Shown piece after piece: positions 39,515-53,101 of a DNA stretch of 64,000 bases (position 1 is its first letter; every line of letters starts with the position of its first letter). The stretch is from assembly GCF_000143085.1 (NCBI RefSeq), contig NC_014315.1:1-64000 (forward strand). Direction: 5' to 3'. The DNA is from Nitrosococcus watsonii C-113 (GTDB taxonomy: Bacteria > Pseudomonadota > Gammaproteobacteria > Nitrosococcales > Nitrosococcaceae). A program made the position numbers and the translations under genes. The notes under the pieces are model-generated. The model searched no databases, had not been told where the DNA came from, and saw only the letters and a program-made list of their open reading frames with translations.

Positions 39515-41242
39515 ATGCCTATGGGAGAGCGGATCCCGCAAGAATTTATTGATGAACTGGTGGCTCGTACGGATATCGTGGAATTAATTGATTCCCGTGT
39601 TCCTTTGCGTAAGGCAAGCCACAATCATGTGGCTTGCTGCCCTTTTCACAATGAAAAGACCCCGTCTTTTACGGTGAGTCCCCAGAAACAGTTCTATTAT
39701 TGCTTTGGTTGCGGTGTTCATGGGACGGCCATTGGTTTTTTGATGGCGTTCGACCGCCTTAGTTTTATCGAGGCAGTAGAAGAGCTGGCGCAACGAGCGG
39801 GAATGATAGTTCCCCAAAGTTCAAAGCAACAAGACTACTACAATCGGCACCAAGGCTTATATGAAGTACTGGCCTGTGCCGCCGAGTTTTATCAGCAGCA
39901 GCTGGAGGCTAATGCCTATCAAGGGCAGGTTAAGGCTTATTTGCGGGAACGAGGTCTAAGCGGCTCTGTTATTGCTGAATTTGGACTAGGTTTTGCCCCA
40001 CCCCGCTGGAATGCTTTATTACATTATACTCAGCCCTCCCTTAAATCTCACCTTCAGGCAGCGGGTTTAGCGATCAGTAAGGGCGAGAATCGTTATTATG
40101 ATCGGTTTCGAGATCGTTTGATATTCCCTATTCATGATTATCGGGGCCGGGTAATTGGTTTCGGCGGTCGTCTTTTGGGTAATGGTTCTCCAAAATATCT
40201 TAATTCACCTGAAACACCATTGTTTCATAAAGGACGAGAGCTTTATGGCTTGTATCAGGTACGCAAGTCCCTCCGCCGCTGCGATAGGTTGTTGGTGGTG
40301 GAAGGATACATGGATGTTTTGGCCCTGGCGGAGCATAAAATTCGCTACGCAGTCGCGACTTTAGGGACAGCAACGACCTCGGATCATTTGACACGCTTGT
40401 TCCGGATAACGCCAGCGGTCATATTTTGCTTTGATGGTGATCGGGCAGGTTACCAAGCAGCCTGGCGGGCGCTAGAAACGGCACTGCCTTTGCTTGGTCA
40501 AGGGCGGCAGGTACAGTTTATGTTTTTACCCCAAGGGGAAGATCCCGATACTGTGGTACGCGCTGAGGGGCAGATGGCTTTTGAAGCGCGGATAACAAAG
40601 GCTATGCCCCTATCTGATTTTTTATTAAATAATTTGCGGCAGAAGGTTGATCTTAGCAGTGTGGATGGACGAGCGCGCTTGGTGGAACTTGCCCAGCCCC
40701 TCCTAGCTCGTATTCCGCCGGGAGTTTATCAAGATATGCTGCTTGCGCATTTAGCGGAACTCGCCCAGCTAGAGCAGGCAACGCTTATTCGCCACTTGAG
40801 GCCAGGAAAAAAACCTATGGCGGTGCCTCCTCTTCAGCGATTGGAGCGAGGTGCGGCATCTCCAACGCGGCGAGCAGTAGCCATTTTGCTTCAACGGCCC
40901 AAGATGATCCAATGGGTAGATAAGAATTTATCGCTTAGGGAACTAGAAGGCGCAGGGGTGGAATTGCTTCAGAAATTAATTAATTTATTGCGAAACAACC
41001 CATATCTAAATACGGCTGCCCTCCTTGAACGTTGGCGGGATTCAGAGATGGGTCGGTATCTGGAGCAACTAGCCGGTTGGGAGTTGCTTTTGACTGATGA
41101 AGATATGGTACTGGAATTACAAGCTGCTTTAGAGCGTTTGCAGGTTCAGGGGGCAGAGCAGCGGATAATAATTCTTTCCAATCAGTCTTCCTTGACGGGT
41201 GCGGAGCAACGAGAGTTACTTGCTCTGCTGGCGGAGAAATAG
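39515..41242 (+). CDS. dnaG: DNA primase
   Basis: DnaG makes RNA primers at the fork. The 575-residue protein has the N-terminal zinc site HVACCPFHNEKTPSFTVS and FYYCFGCGVHG, the TOPRIM core LLVVEGYMDVLAL and FCFDGDRAGYQAAWRALE. A C-terminal DnaB-binding region completes it. It is preceded by yqeY and followed by rpoD. Confidence 0.97.
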   Translation: MPMGERIPQEFIDELVARTDIVELIDSRVPLRKASHNHVACCPFHNEKTPSFTVSPQKQFYYCFGCGVHGTAIGFLMAFDRLSFIEAVEELAQRAGMIVPQSSKQQDYYNRHQGLYEVLACAAEFYQQQLEANAYQGQVKAYLRERGLSGSVIAEFGLGFAPPRWNALLHYTQPSLKSHLQAAGLAISKGENRYYDRFRDRLIFPIHDYRGRVIGFGGRLLGNGSPKYLNSPETPLFHKGRELYGLYQVRKSLRRCDRLLVVEGYMDVLALAEHKIRYAVATLGTATTSDHLTRLFRITPAVIFCFDGDRAGYQAAWRALETALPLLGQGRQVQFMFLPQGEDPDTVVRAEGQMAFEARITKAMPLSDFLLNNLRQKVDLSSVDGRARLVELAQPLLARIPPGVYQDMLLAHLAELAQLEQATLIRHLRPGKKPMAVPPLQRLERGAASPTRRAVAILLQRPKMIQWVDKNLSLRELEGAGVELLQKLINLLRNNPYLNTAALLERWRDSEMGRYLEQLAGWELLLTDEDMVLELQAALERLQVQGAEQRIIILSNQSSLTGAEQRELLALLAEK

Positions 41243-41369
41243 AGATAAGTCTATCGGGTATATTTAATTCATCCTGGATATTAAGGGTATTAATAGCGTA
41301 TAATTAGAAGATTTGGTTTTCGGTTTATCCGGTAGCTATTTTTGGGCCATCAATTGTATGTTGAAAATT

Positions 41370-43166
41370 ATGGAACAAGATCGTCAGTCACAATTGAAAC
41401 TTTTGATCGCAAGGGGTAAGGATCGGGGCTATTTATCCTATAGCGAAGTCAACGATCACCTGCCCGAGGAGGTGATCGATCCGGAACAAATTGAAGACAT
41501 TATTACAATGTTCAACGATATGGGTATCTCCGTGCATGAGGATATGGCGGAAGCCGATGCCCTAGCAATTATGGATACCGCTGTTGCCGACGATGAGGCA
41601 GCTGAAGAGGCTGCTGCTGCTCTGGTCTCTGTGGACGGGGAGTTTGCCCGAACTTCGGATCCGGTCCGTATGTATATGCGGGAAATGGGCAGCGTTGAGC
41701 TTTTGACTCGGGAAGGGGAGATCAGCATCGCTAAGCGAATCGAAGAGGGAATGCGGCAAGTGTATACCGCTCTTTCTCGTTTTCCAGGCAGCGTGGCTGA
41801 ATTATTGCGTCAGTACGAAAAAGTGGAGGTGGGGGAAATCCGCTTGGTTGATGTGATTTCAGGGTTTCAGGAATCAGAGGAAGCGGATTTAAAGGAATCT
41901 GCTGCGGAAGAAGAAGTTTCTGTCTCTTCTGAAGGTAACGCGGAGGAAGAAAATGATAATGGCCTCGATCTAGACAGGGTTCAAGAATACTTTGCTCAGC
42001 TACGGAAATTGTATGAGCGGTGCCAGGCGGCTGATCATAAGGGCAATGATGGAGCGCTAGAGGAGTTGAGCGAGTACTTTCTTCAGCTTAAGCTCATGCC
42101 TCGTTTATCCCAACGGTTGATAGAAAATCTTCGCAGAGTAGTGGCAGAAATTCGTGTGCTTGAACGGAGTATCATGAAGATTGCGGTGAATTCGGCGCAG
42201 ATGCCGCGTAAAGATTTTCTGTCTTCGTTCCAGAAACAGGAAACTAACCTGAACTGGGTAGAAAAGCATATCCGGGCAAAAAAGCATTATTCTTCCGTAC
42301 TCAGAAAACAAGGGGACGCAATTCAGAAAGCCCAAGAAAAGCTCATAGCCTTAGAGCAACGGGCGGGTATGAGTATTACCCAGATTAAGGAGATTAACCG
42401 CTCCCTATCTATTGGAGAGGCACGGGCCCGGCGGGCTAAAAAAGAGATGGTCGAGGCTAATTTGCGCTTGGTCATTTCGATCGCCAAAAAATATACTAAC
42501 CGTGGTCTCCAGTTTCTGGATCTGATCCAGGAAGGCAACATTGGTCTCATGAAGGCCGTTGATAAATTTGAATACCGCCGTGGTTACAAGTTTTCTACCT
42601 ATGCGACTTGGTGGATAAGGCAGGCCATTACCCGTTCAATCGCTGATCAGGCTCGGACCATCCGTATTCCGGTACATATGATTGAAACCATCAATAAGCT
42701 CAACCGCGTTTCTCGTCAGATGCTACAAGAGATGGGTCGAGAGCCCACTCCCGATGAGTTGGCAGAGCGGGTGGAGATGCCGAAAGATAAAGTGCGGAAA
42801 GTTCTTAAAATTGCCAGGGAACCCATCTCCATGGAAACACCTATTGGTGACGATGAGGATTCCCATTTAGGGGATTTTGTTGAGGACGCTGCTGTCATAT
42901 CTCCGCCTGATTCGGCGATCTTCTCCGGGCTGAGGGAAACTACGCAGTTAATATTGGCTGGTTTAACTCCCCGTGAGGCTAAAGTGTTGCGGATGCGTTT
43001 TGGGATTGATATGAATACGGATCATACCTTGGAAGAAGTAGGTAAGCAGTTTGATGTAACCCGGGAGAGAATTCGGCAGATTGAGGCTAAGGCTCTACGT
43101 AAATTGCGCCATCCTTCCCGTTCGGAGCAGCTTCGTAGTTTTTTGGATATAGAAAATAACAACTAG
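41370..43166 (+). CDS. rpoD: RNA polymerase primary sigma factor (sigma-70)
   Basis: This is the housekeeping sigma factor. From the ATG at 41370 ([20 protein letters not shown], matching E. coli RpoD) it has 598 residues. Region 1.2 includes [20 protein letters not shown]. An acidic non-conserved insert follows. Region 2 has [20 protein letters not shown] and [17 protein letters not shown], and region 4.2 has [20 protein letters not shown]. The open frame extends to 41313, but that N-terminal extension is not seen in relatives. The tRNA gene follows after 15 bp. Confidence 0.97.
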   Translation: MEQDRQSQLKLLIARGKDRGYLSYSEVNDHLPEEVIDPEQIEDIITMFNDMGISVHEDMAEADALAIMDTAVADDEAAEEAAAALVSVDGEFARTSDPVRMYMREMGSVELLTREGEISIAKRIEEGMRQVYTALSRFPGSVAELLRQYEKVEVGEIRLVDVISGFQESEEADLKESAAEEEVSVSSEGNAEEENDNGLDLDRVQEYFAQLRKLYERCQAADHKGNDGALEELSEYFLQLKLMPRLSQRLIENLRRVVAEIRVLERSIMKIAVNSAQMPRKDFLSSFQKQETNLNWVEKHIRAKKHYSSVLRKQGDAIQKAQEKLIALEQRAGMSITQIKEINRSLSIGEARARRAKKEMVEANLRLVISIAKKYTNRGLQFLDLIQEGNIGLMKAVDKFEYRRGYKFSTYATWWIRQAITRSIADQARTIRIPVHMIETINKLNRVSRQMLQEMGREPTPDELAERVEMPKDKVRKVLKIAREPISMETPIGDDEDSHLGDFVEDAAVISPPDSAIFSGLRETTQLILAGLTPREAKVLRMRFGIDMNTDHTLEEVGKQFDVTRERIRQIEAKALRKLRHPSRSEQLRSFLDIENNN

Positions 43167-43181
43167 CAGAAGTTTTTATTA

Positions 43182-43257
43182 GGGCCTATAGCTCAGTCGG
43201 TAGAGCAGGGGACTCATAATCCCTTGGTCGCAGGTTCGAGTCCTGCTGGGCCCACCA
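43182..43257 (+). tRNA. tRNA with CAT anticodon, probably tRNA-Ile2
   Basis: The 76-nt gene folds as a full cloverleaf: acceptor GGGCCTA pairs with TGGGCCC, the D arm includes GCTCAGTCGGTAGAGC, the anticodon loop is CTCATAA and the T loop TTCGAGT. CCA is encoded. The variable/T-stem stretch CTTGGTCGCAGG resembles tRNA-Ile2 (lysidine-modified CAU) more than elongator tRNA-Met, but only a tool such as tRNAscan with isotype models would settle it. It borders the accessory island and may have been an integration target. Confidence 0.9.
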
Positions 43258-43702
43258 AATAAATCAAAAGTTTGCATAAATGTAAGCCTTTTTCTTTTGT
43301 GTTATGGGACACTGTTGGGGCACTCAGTAGTAGCAACTCCCCTAATAACCCACTCTCGTTTTCCTCCCTAGCGTTCTTTCTTTCTCTTTAAAAATAACCC
43401 TTTTGGGATGAAAGTGTCCCATGAGTGTCCATTTTTCTTTTATACCCACTAAATTTTATTAAAAAACAAATCACTATAGAATCGGTACTTTTTCCTCAGT
43501 GATGTGCCGAGATTTCCCAAGAATTGACTACCCATCAACGCGACATTAGGCTCCTATTCTTCGCTCAGCCGCAAAAGCTGCCTCAATGCAGAATTTTTTA
43601 GAATAACAGCAGGTTGATCTTGCCAGGGCATTTTACACATTGATGTTCTGTGGGCGCGGCCGATAAATCCGATAAAACGGATACTGAGCAAAAGAAACGA
43701 CT
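43258..43702. other. Island border: tRNA to brxF, with GGGACACT inverted motifs
   Basis: No gene is recognised in these 445 bp. A perfect 10-bp inverted pair, ATGGGACACT (43304-43313) and AGTGTCCCAT (43413-43422), has further near copies next to each member (GGGGCACT at 43317-43324, and GTGTCC at 43425-43430). Clustered oriented short repeats beside a tRNA 3' end resemble integrase arm sites, but no integrase gene is present. The 3' part must contain the BREX operon promoter. Confidence 0.45.
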
Positions 43703-48195
<4,493 letters not shown>

Positions 48196-48200
48196 CCGCC

Positions 48201-48590
48201 ATGAGTGCATTTCAGCGATTTGAGGACATAGAAGCCTGGCAAAAGGCCCGAGAACTGACAAAGGCGATTTACGCCCTGTCAAACGATGGCCAGTTTTCTC
48301 GTGATTTCGGTCTGCGAGATCAAGTCCGCCGGGCATCGGTTTCCATCATGTCCAACATCGCTGAAGGCTTCGGCAGAGGCGGCAATAAGGAATTCATCCA
48401 GTTCCTTTCAACTGCCAAAGGATCAGCATCCGAAGTCCAAGCCCAGCTCTACGTCGCCCTCGACGCTGGCTACATAAACCAAGATCAATTCCAAAAACTC
48501 TATTCGGAAACCGAAGCAACGGCGCGGATGATCGCTGGACTGTTGCGGTATTTACAGAACAGCGACTTCAAGGGAGCCAAGTACAAATGA
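48201..48590 (+). CDS. Four-helix-bundle protein (23S rRNA IVP/Avd-like family)
   Basis: This 129-residue protein has the family opening FEDIEAWQKARELTKAIY and the conserved VSIMSNIAEGFGRGGNKEF. Relatives are encoded in 23S rRNA intervening sequences or serve as accessory proteins of diversity-generating retroelements; many are solitary with unknown role. No retroelement reverse transcriptase is visible here. It starts five bases after brxC and overlaps pglX by four bases (ATGA), so it is expressed as part of the BREX operon. It is not a core BREX gene. Confidence 0.85.
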   Translation: MSAFQRFEDIEAWQKARELTKAIYALSNDGQFSRDFGLRDQVRRASVSIMSNIAEGFGRGGNKEFIQFLSTAKGSASEVQAQLYVALDAGYINQDQFQKLYSETEATARMIAGLLRYLQNSDFKGAKYK

Positions 48591-51307
48591 AACAGGACGA
48601 GCTTTTCAACTCAGAACACAGAACCCAGAACACAGAACCGCAACCGGTCACCTGTCTCGGCATCGAATTCCCAAGTGATGAAGCGCGACGCCAACACTTC
48701 ACCGAGCTACTACGCGACCGGTTGCGCAACCCAGAGTTCCGCAAGATCGAAGGTTTTCCCATCGGCAGCGACGAGGACATCCTGAACCTGAGCGATCCGC
48801 CGTATTACACCGCCTGTCCGAATCCATGGATGGCCGACTTCATCGCAGAATGGGAGGCTCAGAAGCCGGAGCAGCCTGAAGGCCACCACTACCACCGTGA
48901 GCCTTTTGCGGCAGACGTGAGCGAGGGGAAAAACGACCCGATTTATCGAATCCCAAGTTACCACACAAAGGTTCCACCAAAGGCCATCGAAAACTACATC
49001 CTTCATTACACCGAACCCGGTGACATCGTGCTGGATGCATTTTGCGGAACAGGCATGACCGGGGTAGCCAGCCTTCTCTGCAAACCTGCTAAGCGTAATG
49101 CAATTCTGATCGATTTGTCGCCAACAGCAACTTTCACGGCCTCCATAATGAATTCCCCAATCCTTAATGACCTATCGAAAGGGCAAAAAGGGAGGTTGGG
49201 GGAATTTGTAACAAAGAAATTATTACCACTCTATCAAACAGAATGGGATGGAAAGAAGCAGCCGTTTGATTATGCAATTTGGAGTGATTGGGGCGAGTGC
49301 TCCGAGTGCGCTGAAACTTTCAGACTTTTTGATGTGGTTATTGATTTTCAGAATTCAAAAATGCGCCCTGAATACGAGTGTCCAAAATGTGGAGCTGCTC
49401 TGAGGTCTGACTCACAGAAAAAAGCTTTTAGCACTGATTTCGATCCATGGCTAAATAAGCCAGTGCGGATTGCAAAAAATACGATGGTTATGCTTTCTAA
49501 AAAGGTTGGTAACCGAGCAATTAGAAGGACGGTAACAGATAAAGATAAGTTACTCGCTAATGAAATCGGGAACCGTCCTGTTGATCAAACACCGATGGAG
49601 CTACCGTACTCTCATATGACCCATGAGAGAAACAATTTACCCGAGTATTGGGGGATCACGCACATACACCATTTTTATACACGGCGCAATTACTATGCAA
49701 TCTCAAGGGTTGCAGCTATCGATGACCAGGTACTTAGAAAAGCTGGCTTATTCGCAGTAATAACGTCACTTGAAAACAATGCCACAAGACGTAATCGTTT
49801 CTATGTGGATTCCCGTCGCCCAAATGGCTCTCCGGTAGGCCCCCTTTCCAACACGCTCTATGTTCCAACAGTCCAAGTGGAAACCAACATAGGGATGAAA
49901 ATCCTATCTGTTTTGCGTGACACGAGTAAGAACAAAAGTGGTTGGCCTCGCGGCCGTTCATTAGTTTCTACTCAAAGCGCGACTCAGCTTAACAACATAC
50001 CTGACAATTCAGTTGACTTTGTTTTCACCGATCCACCTTTCGGAGGGAACATTAACTACTCCGAACAAAACATCCTTGCTGAATGGTGGCTGCGACTTTT
50101 TACAAACAATGAATCAGAGGCAATTACAAATAGTGTTCAAAAAAAAGGACTGCCCGAATACCAAGCTCTCATGACACAATGTTTCAAGGAGTATTACCGC
50201 GTCCTAAAACCAGGACGGTGGATGGTCGTTGAATTCCATAATTCCTCAAATGGGATATGGTCTGCTATTCAACAAGCACTTGAGGCATCTGGATTTGTAG
50301 TCGCTACCGTAGCGGTTTTAGACAAGATACATTCTACTCTTCACCAGGATCACAAGGCTGCTGCTGTCGACAAAGATCTGGCCATCACCGTCTATAAGCC
50401 AAACGGAGGTCTTGAGCACCGCTTCGAGATGTCTGCTGGATCTGCGGATGGAGCGTGGGATTTTATTCGAACACACTTGGATCAGTTACCGGTCTTTATG
50501 TCAAAAGACGGCCAGGCCGAGGTCATAGCAGAACGACAAAACTATCTTCTTTTCGATCGCATGGTTGCGTTTCATGTCCAGCGAGGGGCTACGGTGCCAC
50601 TTTCTGCTGCAGAGTTCTATGCTGGACTATCTCAACGCTACTCAGAGCGTGATGGCATGTTTTTTACGCCGGAACAAGTTGCCGAGTATGACAGAAAAAG
50701 AATGACTGTGCGGGAAGTTCTTCAGCTCCAACTGTTTGTTACGGACGAGTCGTCGGCCATTCAATGGTTAAAGCAACAGCTCTCAAAAAGAACTCAAACT
50801 TTCCAAGAACTACATCCGCAATTTCTTAAAGAAATTGGCGGCTGGCAAAAGCATGAGAAATCACTAGAACTATCTGTTCTCCTTGAGCAAAACTTCCTGC
50901 GTTACGATGGCAAAAGCCCTGTGCCCGAACAGATCCACGCCTACCTTTCCACCAACTGGAAAGAGCTGCGCAATCTTCCCAAGGATGATCCGACCCTGGT
51001 CGCTAAGGCCCGCGACCGCTGGTATGTGCCCGACCCCAACAAGGCAGGCGACTTGGAGAAGCTGCGCGAGAAGGCGCTGCTCAAGGAGTTCGAGGAATAC
51101 AAAGAGGTCAAGAAGAAGCTCAAGGTCTTCCGCCTGGAAGCTGTCCGCGCCGGATTCAAGAAAGCCTGGCAGGAACGTGACTACGCCGTCATCGTCGCCG
51201 TGGCCGACAAGATCCCCAACAACGTCCTGGAAGAAGATCCCAAGCTGCTCATGTGGTACGACCAGGCGGTCACAAGAATAGGCGATCGTGAGGGGTACTC
51301 AGTATGA
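48587..51307 (+). CDS. pglX: BREX type 3 adenine-specific DNA methyltransferase PglX
   Basis: PglX marks host DNA so that BREX can discriminate phage DNA. The 906-residue protein has methyltransferase motif I in LDAFCGTGMTGVA (Asp150) and the catalytic motif in FTDPPFGGNINYSE (Asp482). Two CxxC pairs (CSECAETF and YECPKCGAAL) form a zinc-ribbon-like insert. The first 20 codons include the reverse heptamer array. Base composition changes within the gene: both ends are GC-rich and the middle, about 49100-50880, is AT-richer. This pattern suggests a past exchange of the catalytic/recognition part. Confidence 0.9.
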   Translation: MKQDELFNSEHRTQNTEPQPVTCLGIEFPSDEARRQHFTELLRDRLRNPEFRKIEGFPIGSDEDILNLSDPPYYTACPNPWMADFIAEWEAQKPEQPEGHHYHREPFAADVSEGKNDPIYRIPSYHTKVPPKAIENYILHYTEPGDIVLDAFCGTGMTGVASLLCKPAKRNAILIDLSPTATFTASIMNSPILNDLSKGQKGRLGEFVTKKLLPLYQTEWDGKKQPFDYAIWSDWGECSECAETFRLFDVVIDFQNSKMRPEYECPKCGAALRSDSQKKAFSTDFDPWLNKPVRIAKNTMVMLSKKVGNRAIRRTVTDKDKLLANEIGNRPVDQTPMELPYSHMTHERNNLPEYWGITHIHHFYTRRNYYAISRVAAIDDQVLRKAGLFAVITSLENNATRRNRFYVDSRRPNGSPVGPLSNTLYVPTVQVETNIGMKILSVLRDTSKNKSGWPRGRSLVSTQSATQLNNIPDNSVDFVFTDPPFGGNINYSEQNILAEWWLRLFTNNESEAITNSVQKKGLPEYQALMTQCFKEYYRVLKPGRWMVVEFHNSSNGIWSAIQQALEASGFVVATVAVLDKIHSTLHQDHKAAAVDKDLAITVYKPNGGLEHRFEMSAGSADGAWDFIRTHLDQLPVFMSKDGQAEVIAERQNYLLFDRMVAFHVQRGATVPLSAAEFYAGLSQRYSERDGMFFTPEQVAEYDRKRMTVREVLQLQLFVTDESSAIQWLKQQLSKRTQTFQELHPQFLKEIGGWQKHEKSLELSVLLEQNFLRYDGKSPVPEQIHAYLSTNWKELRNLPKDDPTLVAKARDRWYVPDPNKAGDLEKLREKALLKEFEEYKEVKKKLKVFRLEAVRAGFKKAWQERDYAVIVAVADKIPNNVLEEDPKLLMWYDQAVTRIGDREGYSV
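48608..48645 (-). repeat. Heptamer repeat array D (reverse) at the pglX start
   Basis: Reverse heptamers AACTCAG, AACACAG, AACCCAG, AACACAG and AACCGC lie within the first codons of pglX and encode NSEHRTQNTEPQP. They are the same repeat family as the arrays inside brxC but in the opposite orientation to array C. The pglX start ATG lies just upstream, so the repeat has become part of the protein. Confidence 0.75.
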
Positions 51308-52176
51308 AGGTGAATGTAGGTACTGTTCGAAGCGATCATACTGGGTTTAACAGTATTGCCTACATAGCTGAACAGACGCGTGGCGTTTTATTTGATTCTG
51401 TCGAGCTAGATTTTTCCTATTGTGGTTTTTTTGAAGCAAATATGGCTGCGCCATTGTATGCAGTTGTTTCAAGGATTCGAGACGAATTAAATGATGTTTC
51501 CTTAACCAACCTAACGCCTTCTTTGGAAACAATTCTCAGAAAAAACCATTTTCTGACTAAATTCCAAAAGACTTCTCTGATAGACACGAATCATACAACT
51601 GTTCCATTTAAAATATTCAAGCTTCAAGCTGGCGAGCAATTTTTCGAATATCTTGAATCCTACATGGACGGAAAAGGAATCCCTACTATGTCAGAAATTC
51701 TGACTAAGCGCTTTCGACAGAGTCTTTTTGAGATATTCCAGAATGCGGCGATTCATTCCAAGTCATCGTCTGGGGTTTTTACTTGCGGCCAATTTTTTCC
51801 TCAGAAGCATCGACTTGATTTCACGATTGCCGATGCGGGAGTCGGTATACGAGACAATGTTCGTCAATATACAGGAAATACAAAGATGAATTCCTGTATG
51901 GCCATAGGGTGGGCCTTAACTGAAGGCAATACTACAAAGACAGGCGATCAACCTGGCGGTCTTGGACTGAAGCTGCTCAAAGATTTTATTTGGATGAACA
52001 AAGGAAAGCTTCAAATTGTTTCCCGCTATGGTTACTACGAATTCTCTGCTACTGGAGAAAACTGCTTAAAGCTGGATCATGATTTTCCTGGGACATGCGT
52101 GAACATTGAAATTAATACACAAGATACAAGTAGTTACTACCTTAAATCCGAGTTGAGCAGTGACGATATTTTTTGA
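51304..52176 (+). CDS. STAS-like/HATPase (GHKL) protein in BREX cassette
   Basis: The 290-residue protein begins with a STAS-like segment (VELDFSYCGFFEANMAAPL) and continues with a GHKL ATPase domain. Its N-box FQNAAIHS has Asn147, the G1 box DAGVGIRD has Asp177, and the G2 box GGLGLKLLKDF begins at about Gly218. No phospho-acceptor His or sensor domain is seen, so it resembles an anti-sigma-like kinase (SpoIIAB/RsbW type) more than a two-component sensor. It overlaps pglX by four bases and precedes a small STAS-like gene. Composition is AT-rich (19 GC of 60 at 51541-51600). It is not a core BREX gene; its function is unknown. Confidence 0.8.
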   Translation: MKVNVGTVRSDHTGFNSIAYIAEQTRGVLFDSVELDFSYCGFFEANMAAPLYAVVSRIRDELNDVSLTNLTPSLETILRKNHFLTKFQKTSLIDTNHTTVPFKIFKLQAGEQFFEYLESYMDGKGIPTMSEILTKRFRQSLFEIFQNAAIHSKSSSGVFTCGQFFPQKHRLDFTIADAGVGIRDNVRQYTGNTKMNSCMAIGWALTEGNTTKTGDQPGGLGLKLLKDFIWMNKGKLQIVSRYGYYEFSATGENCLKLDHDFPGTCVNIEINTQDTSSYYLKSELSSDDIF

Positions 52177-52191
52177 ATTTTGGAGTTCACA

Positions 52192-52551
52192 ATGAACAAT
52201 CGCATAACTATCAGAGTAGTAGACCTTATTGGATCGCAGCTTTGTATTTCTGCCGAAGATGGACAGAAAGTGTTTGATAAGGTGTTGCCTCTTTTAAAGG
52301 ATGGCAAACCAGTGACCATTTCGTTTGATCATGTGAGTATGGTGATTTCACTCTTTCTTAATGTTGCCATTGGCCAACTGTATGGCTCGTTCAGTGAGGA
52401 TGAAGTAAGAGCTCTGATCAAGGTTGAAGGTCTCTCCGGAGACGACATGGAGCTTCTGAAACGTGTTGTTGACAATGCTAAGAAGTATTATTCGAACCCC
52501 AAAGGTTATGATGCAGCATGGCAAGAAGAAGGGGGCGAAGATGAACAATAA
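52192..52551 (+). CDS. STAS-like protein (DUF4325 type) in BREX cassette
   Basis: This 119-residue protein resembles DUF4325. The core segment VTISFDHVSMVISLFLNVAIG matches the STAS-type strand-helix where anti-sigma antagonists carry the phosphorylated Ser. A Glu/Asp-rich C-terminus follows. The ATG at 52192 has GGAG eight bases upstream; the longer frame from 52180 is less likely. It follows the HATPase gene by 15 bp and overlaps the PIN gene by 11 bp, which suggests that the three work together. Confidence 0.78.
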   Translation: MNNRITIRVVDLIGSQLCISAEDGQKVFDKVLPLLKDGKPVTISFDHVSMVISLFLNVAIGQLYGSFSEDEVRALIKVEGLSGDDMELLKRVVDNAKKYYSNPKGYDAAWQEEGGEDEQ

Positions 52552-53092
52552 GGCCTACGACCTTGCTTCTTATGCATTTTCATCCGGGGAACAGATTTTG
52601 GTAGATACCAATATCTGGCTTTACCTATTTCCAGCTCCGGGAAATCCCCAACAAGTTTTCGCGGGACAATATTCGACCGCTTTTTCGAGGCTTGTCATCG
52701 CCCAAGCACAGCCTGTACTTGATCCCATGGTGTTGAGCGAATATTTGAACCGATATTGCCGAATCGAATGGGAAGGAAACTTTAAATCTCAATATCGGAC
52801 ATTTAAGCAATTTAGGCAATCTGTGGATTTTGGGCCAGTAGTTTCATCTGCCCACGCATTTGCAGCAAAGATCTTAAGTTTTTGCCAAATCCATTCTGTG
52901 TCTGCTGATGAACTGGATCTAAATCAGGCATTAACAGATTTTAAATCCGGGCAGGTTGATTTCAATGATGCGATTCTCATTGATATCTGCAAGAAACGAA
53001 ATTTGAAGTTGATGACCAACGATGCAGACTTTCAATATGGGGGCATTGAAGTACTGACAACGAATCCCCGATTGCTAAAAGCTTGTTTCTGA
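52541..53092 (+). CDS. PIN-domain nuclease (VapC-like) in BREX cassette
   Basis: The 183-residue protein has the PIN acidic residues in order: LVDTNIWLYLF (Asp22), LSEYLNRY (Glu67), DFNDAILIDIC (Asp143) and LMTNDADF (Asp161). PIN proteins cleave RNA and are often toxins kept in check by a partner. Here no VapB-like antitoxin is present. The STAS-like and HATPase proteins upstream would be the only neighbours able to control it. The SNF2 helicase gene follows nine bases later. Confidence 0.82.
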   Translation: MNNKAYDLASYAFSSGEQILVDTNIWLYLFPAPGNPQQVFAGQYSTAFSRLVIAQAQPVLDPMVLSEYLNRYCRIEWEGNFKSQYRTFKQFRQSVDFGPVVSSAHAFAAKILSFCQIHSVSADELDLNQALTDFKSGQVDFNDAILIDICKKRNLKLMTNDADFQYGGIEVLTTNPRLLKACF

Positions 53093-53101
53093 GAATTCAT
53101 T

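Noticed and set aside
43182-43257. Assignment as elongator tRNA-Met
   Set aside because: The CAT anticodon allows it, but the anticodon stem context and the CTTGGTCGC stretch fit tRNA-Ile2 better. It is kept as an alternative only.
48201-48590. Diversity-generating retroelement accessory gene
   Set aside because: No reverse transcriptase or template/variable repeat pair is visible near it. The four-helix-bundle family also occurs alone.
51304-52176. Two-component sensor histidine kinase
   Set aside because: The GHKL domain is present, but there is no dimerisation/phospho-acceptor His region, no sensor or membrane segment and no response regulator nearby.
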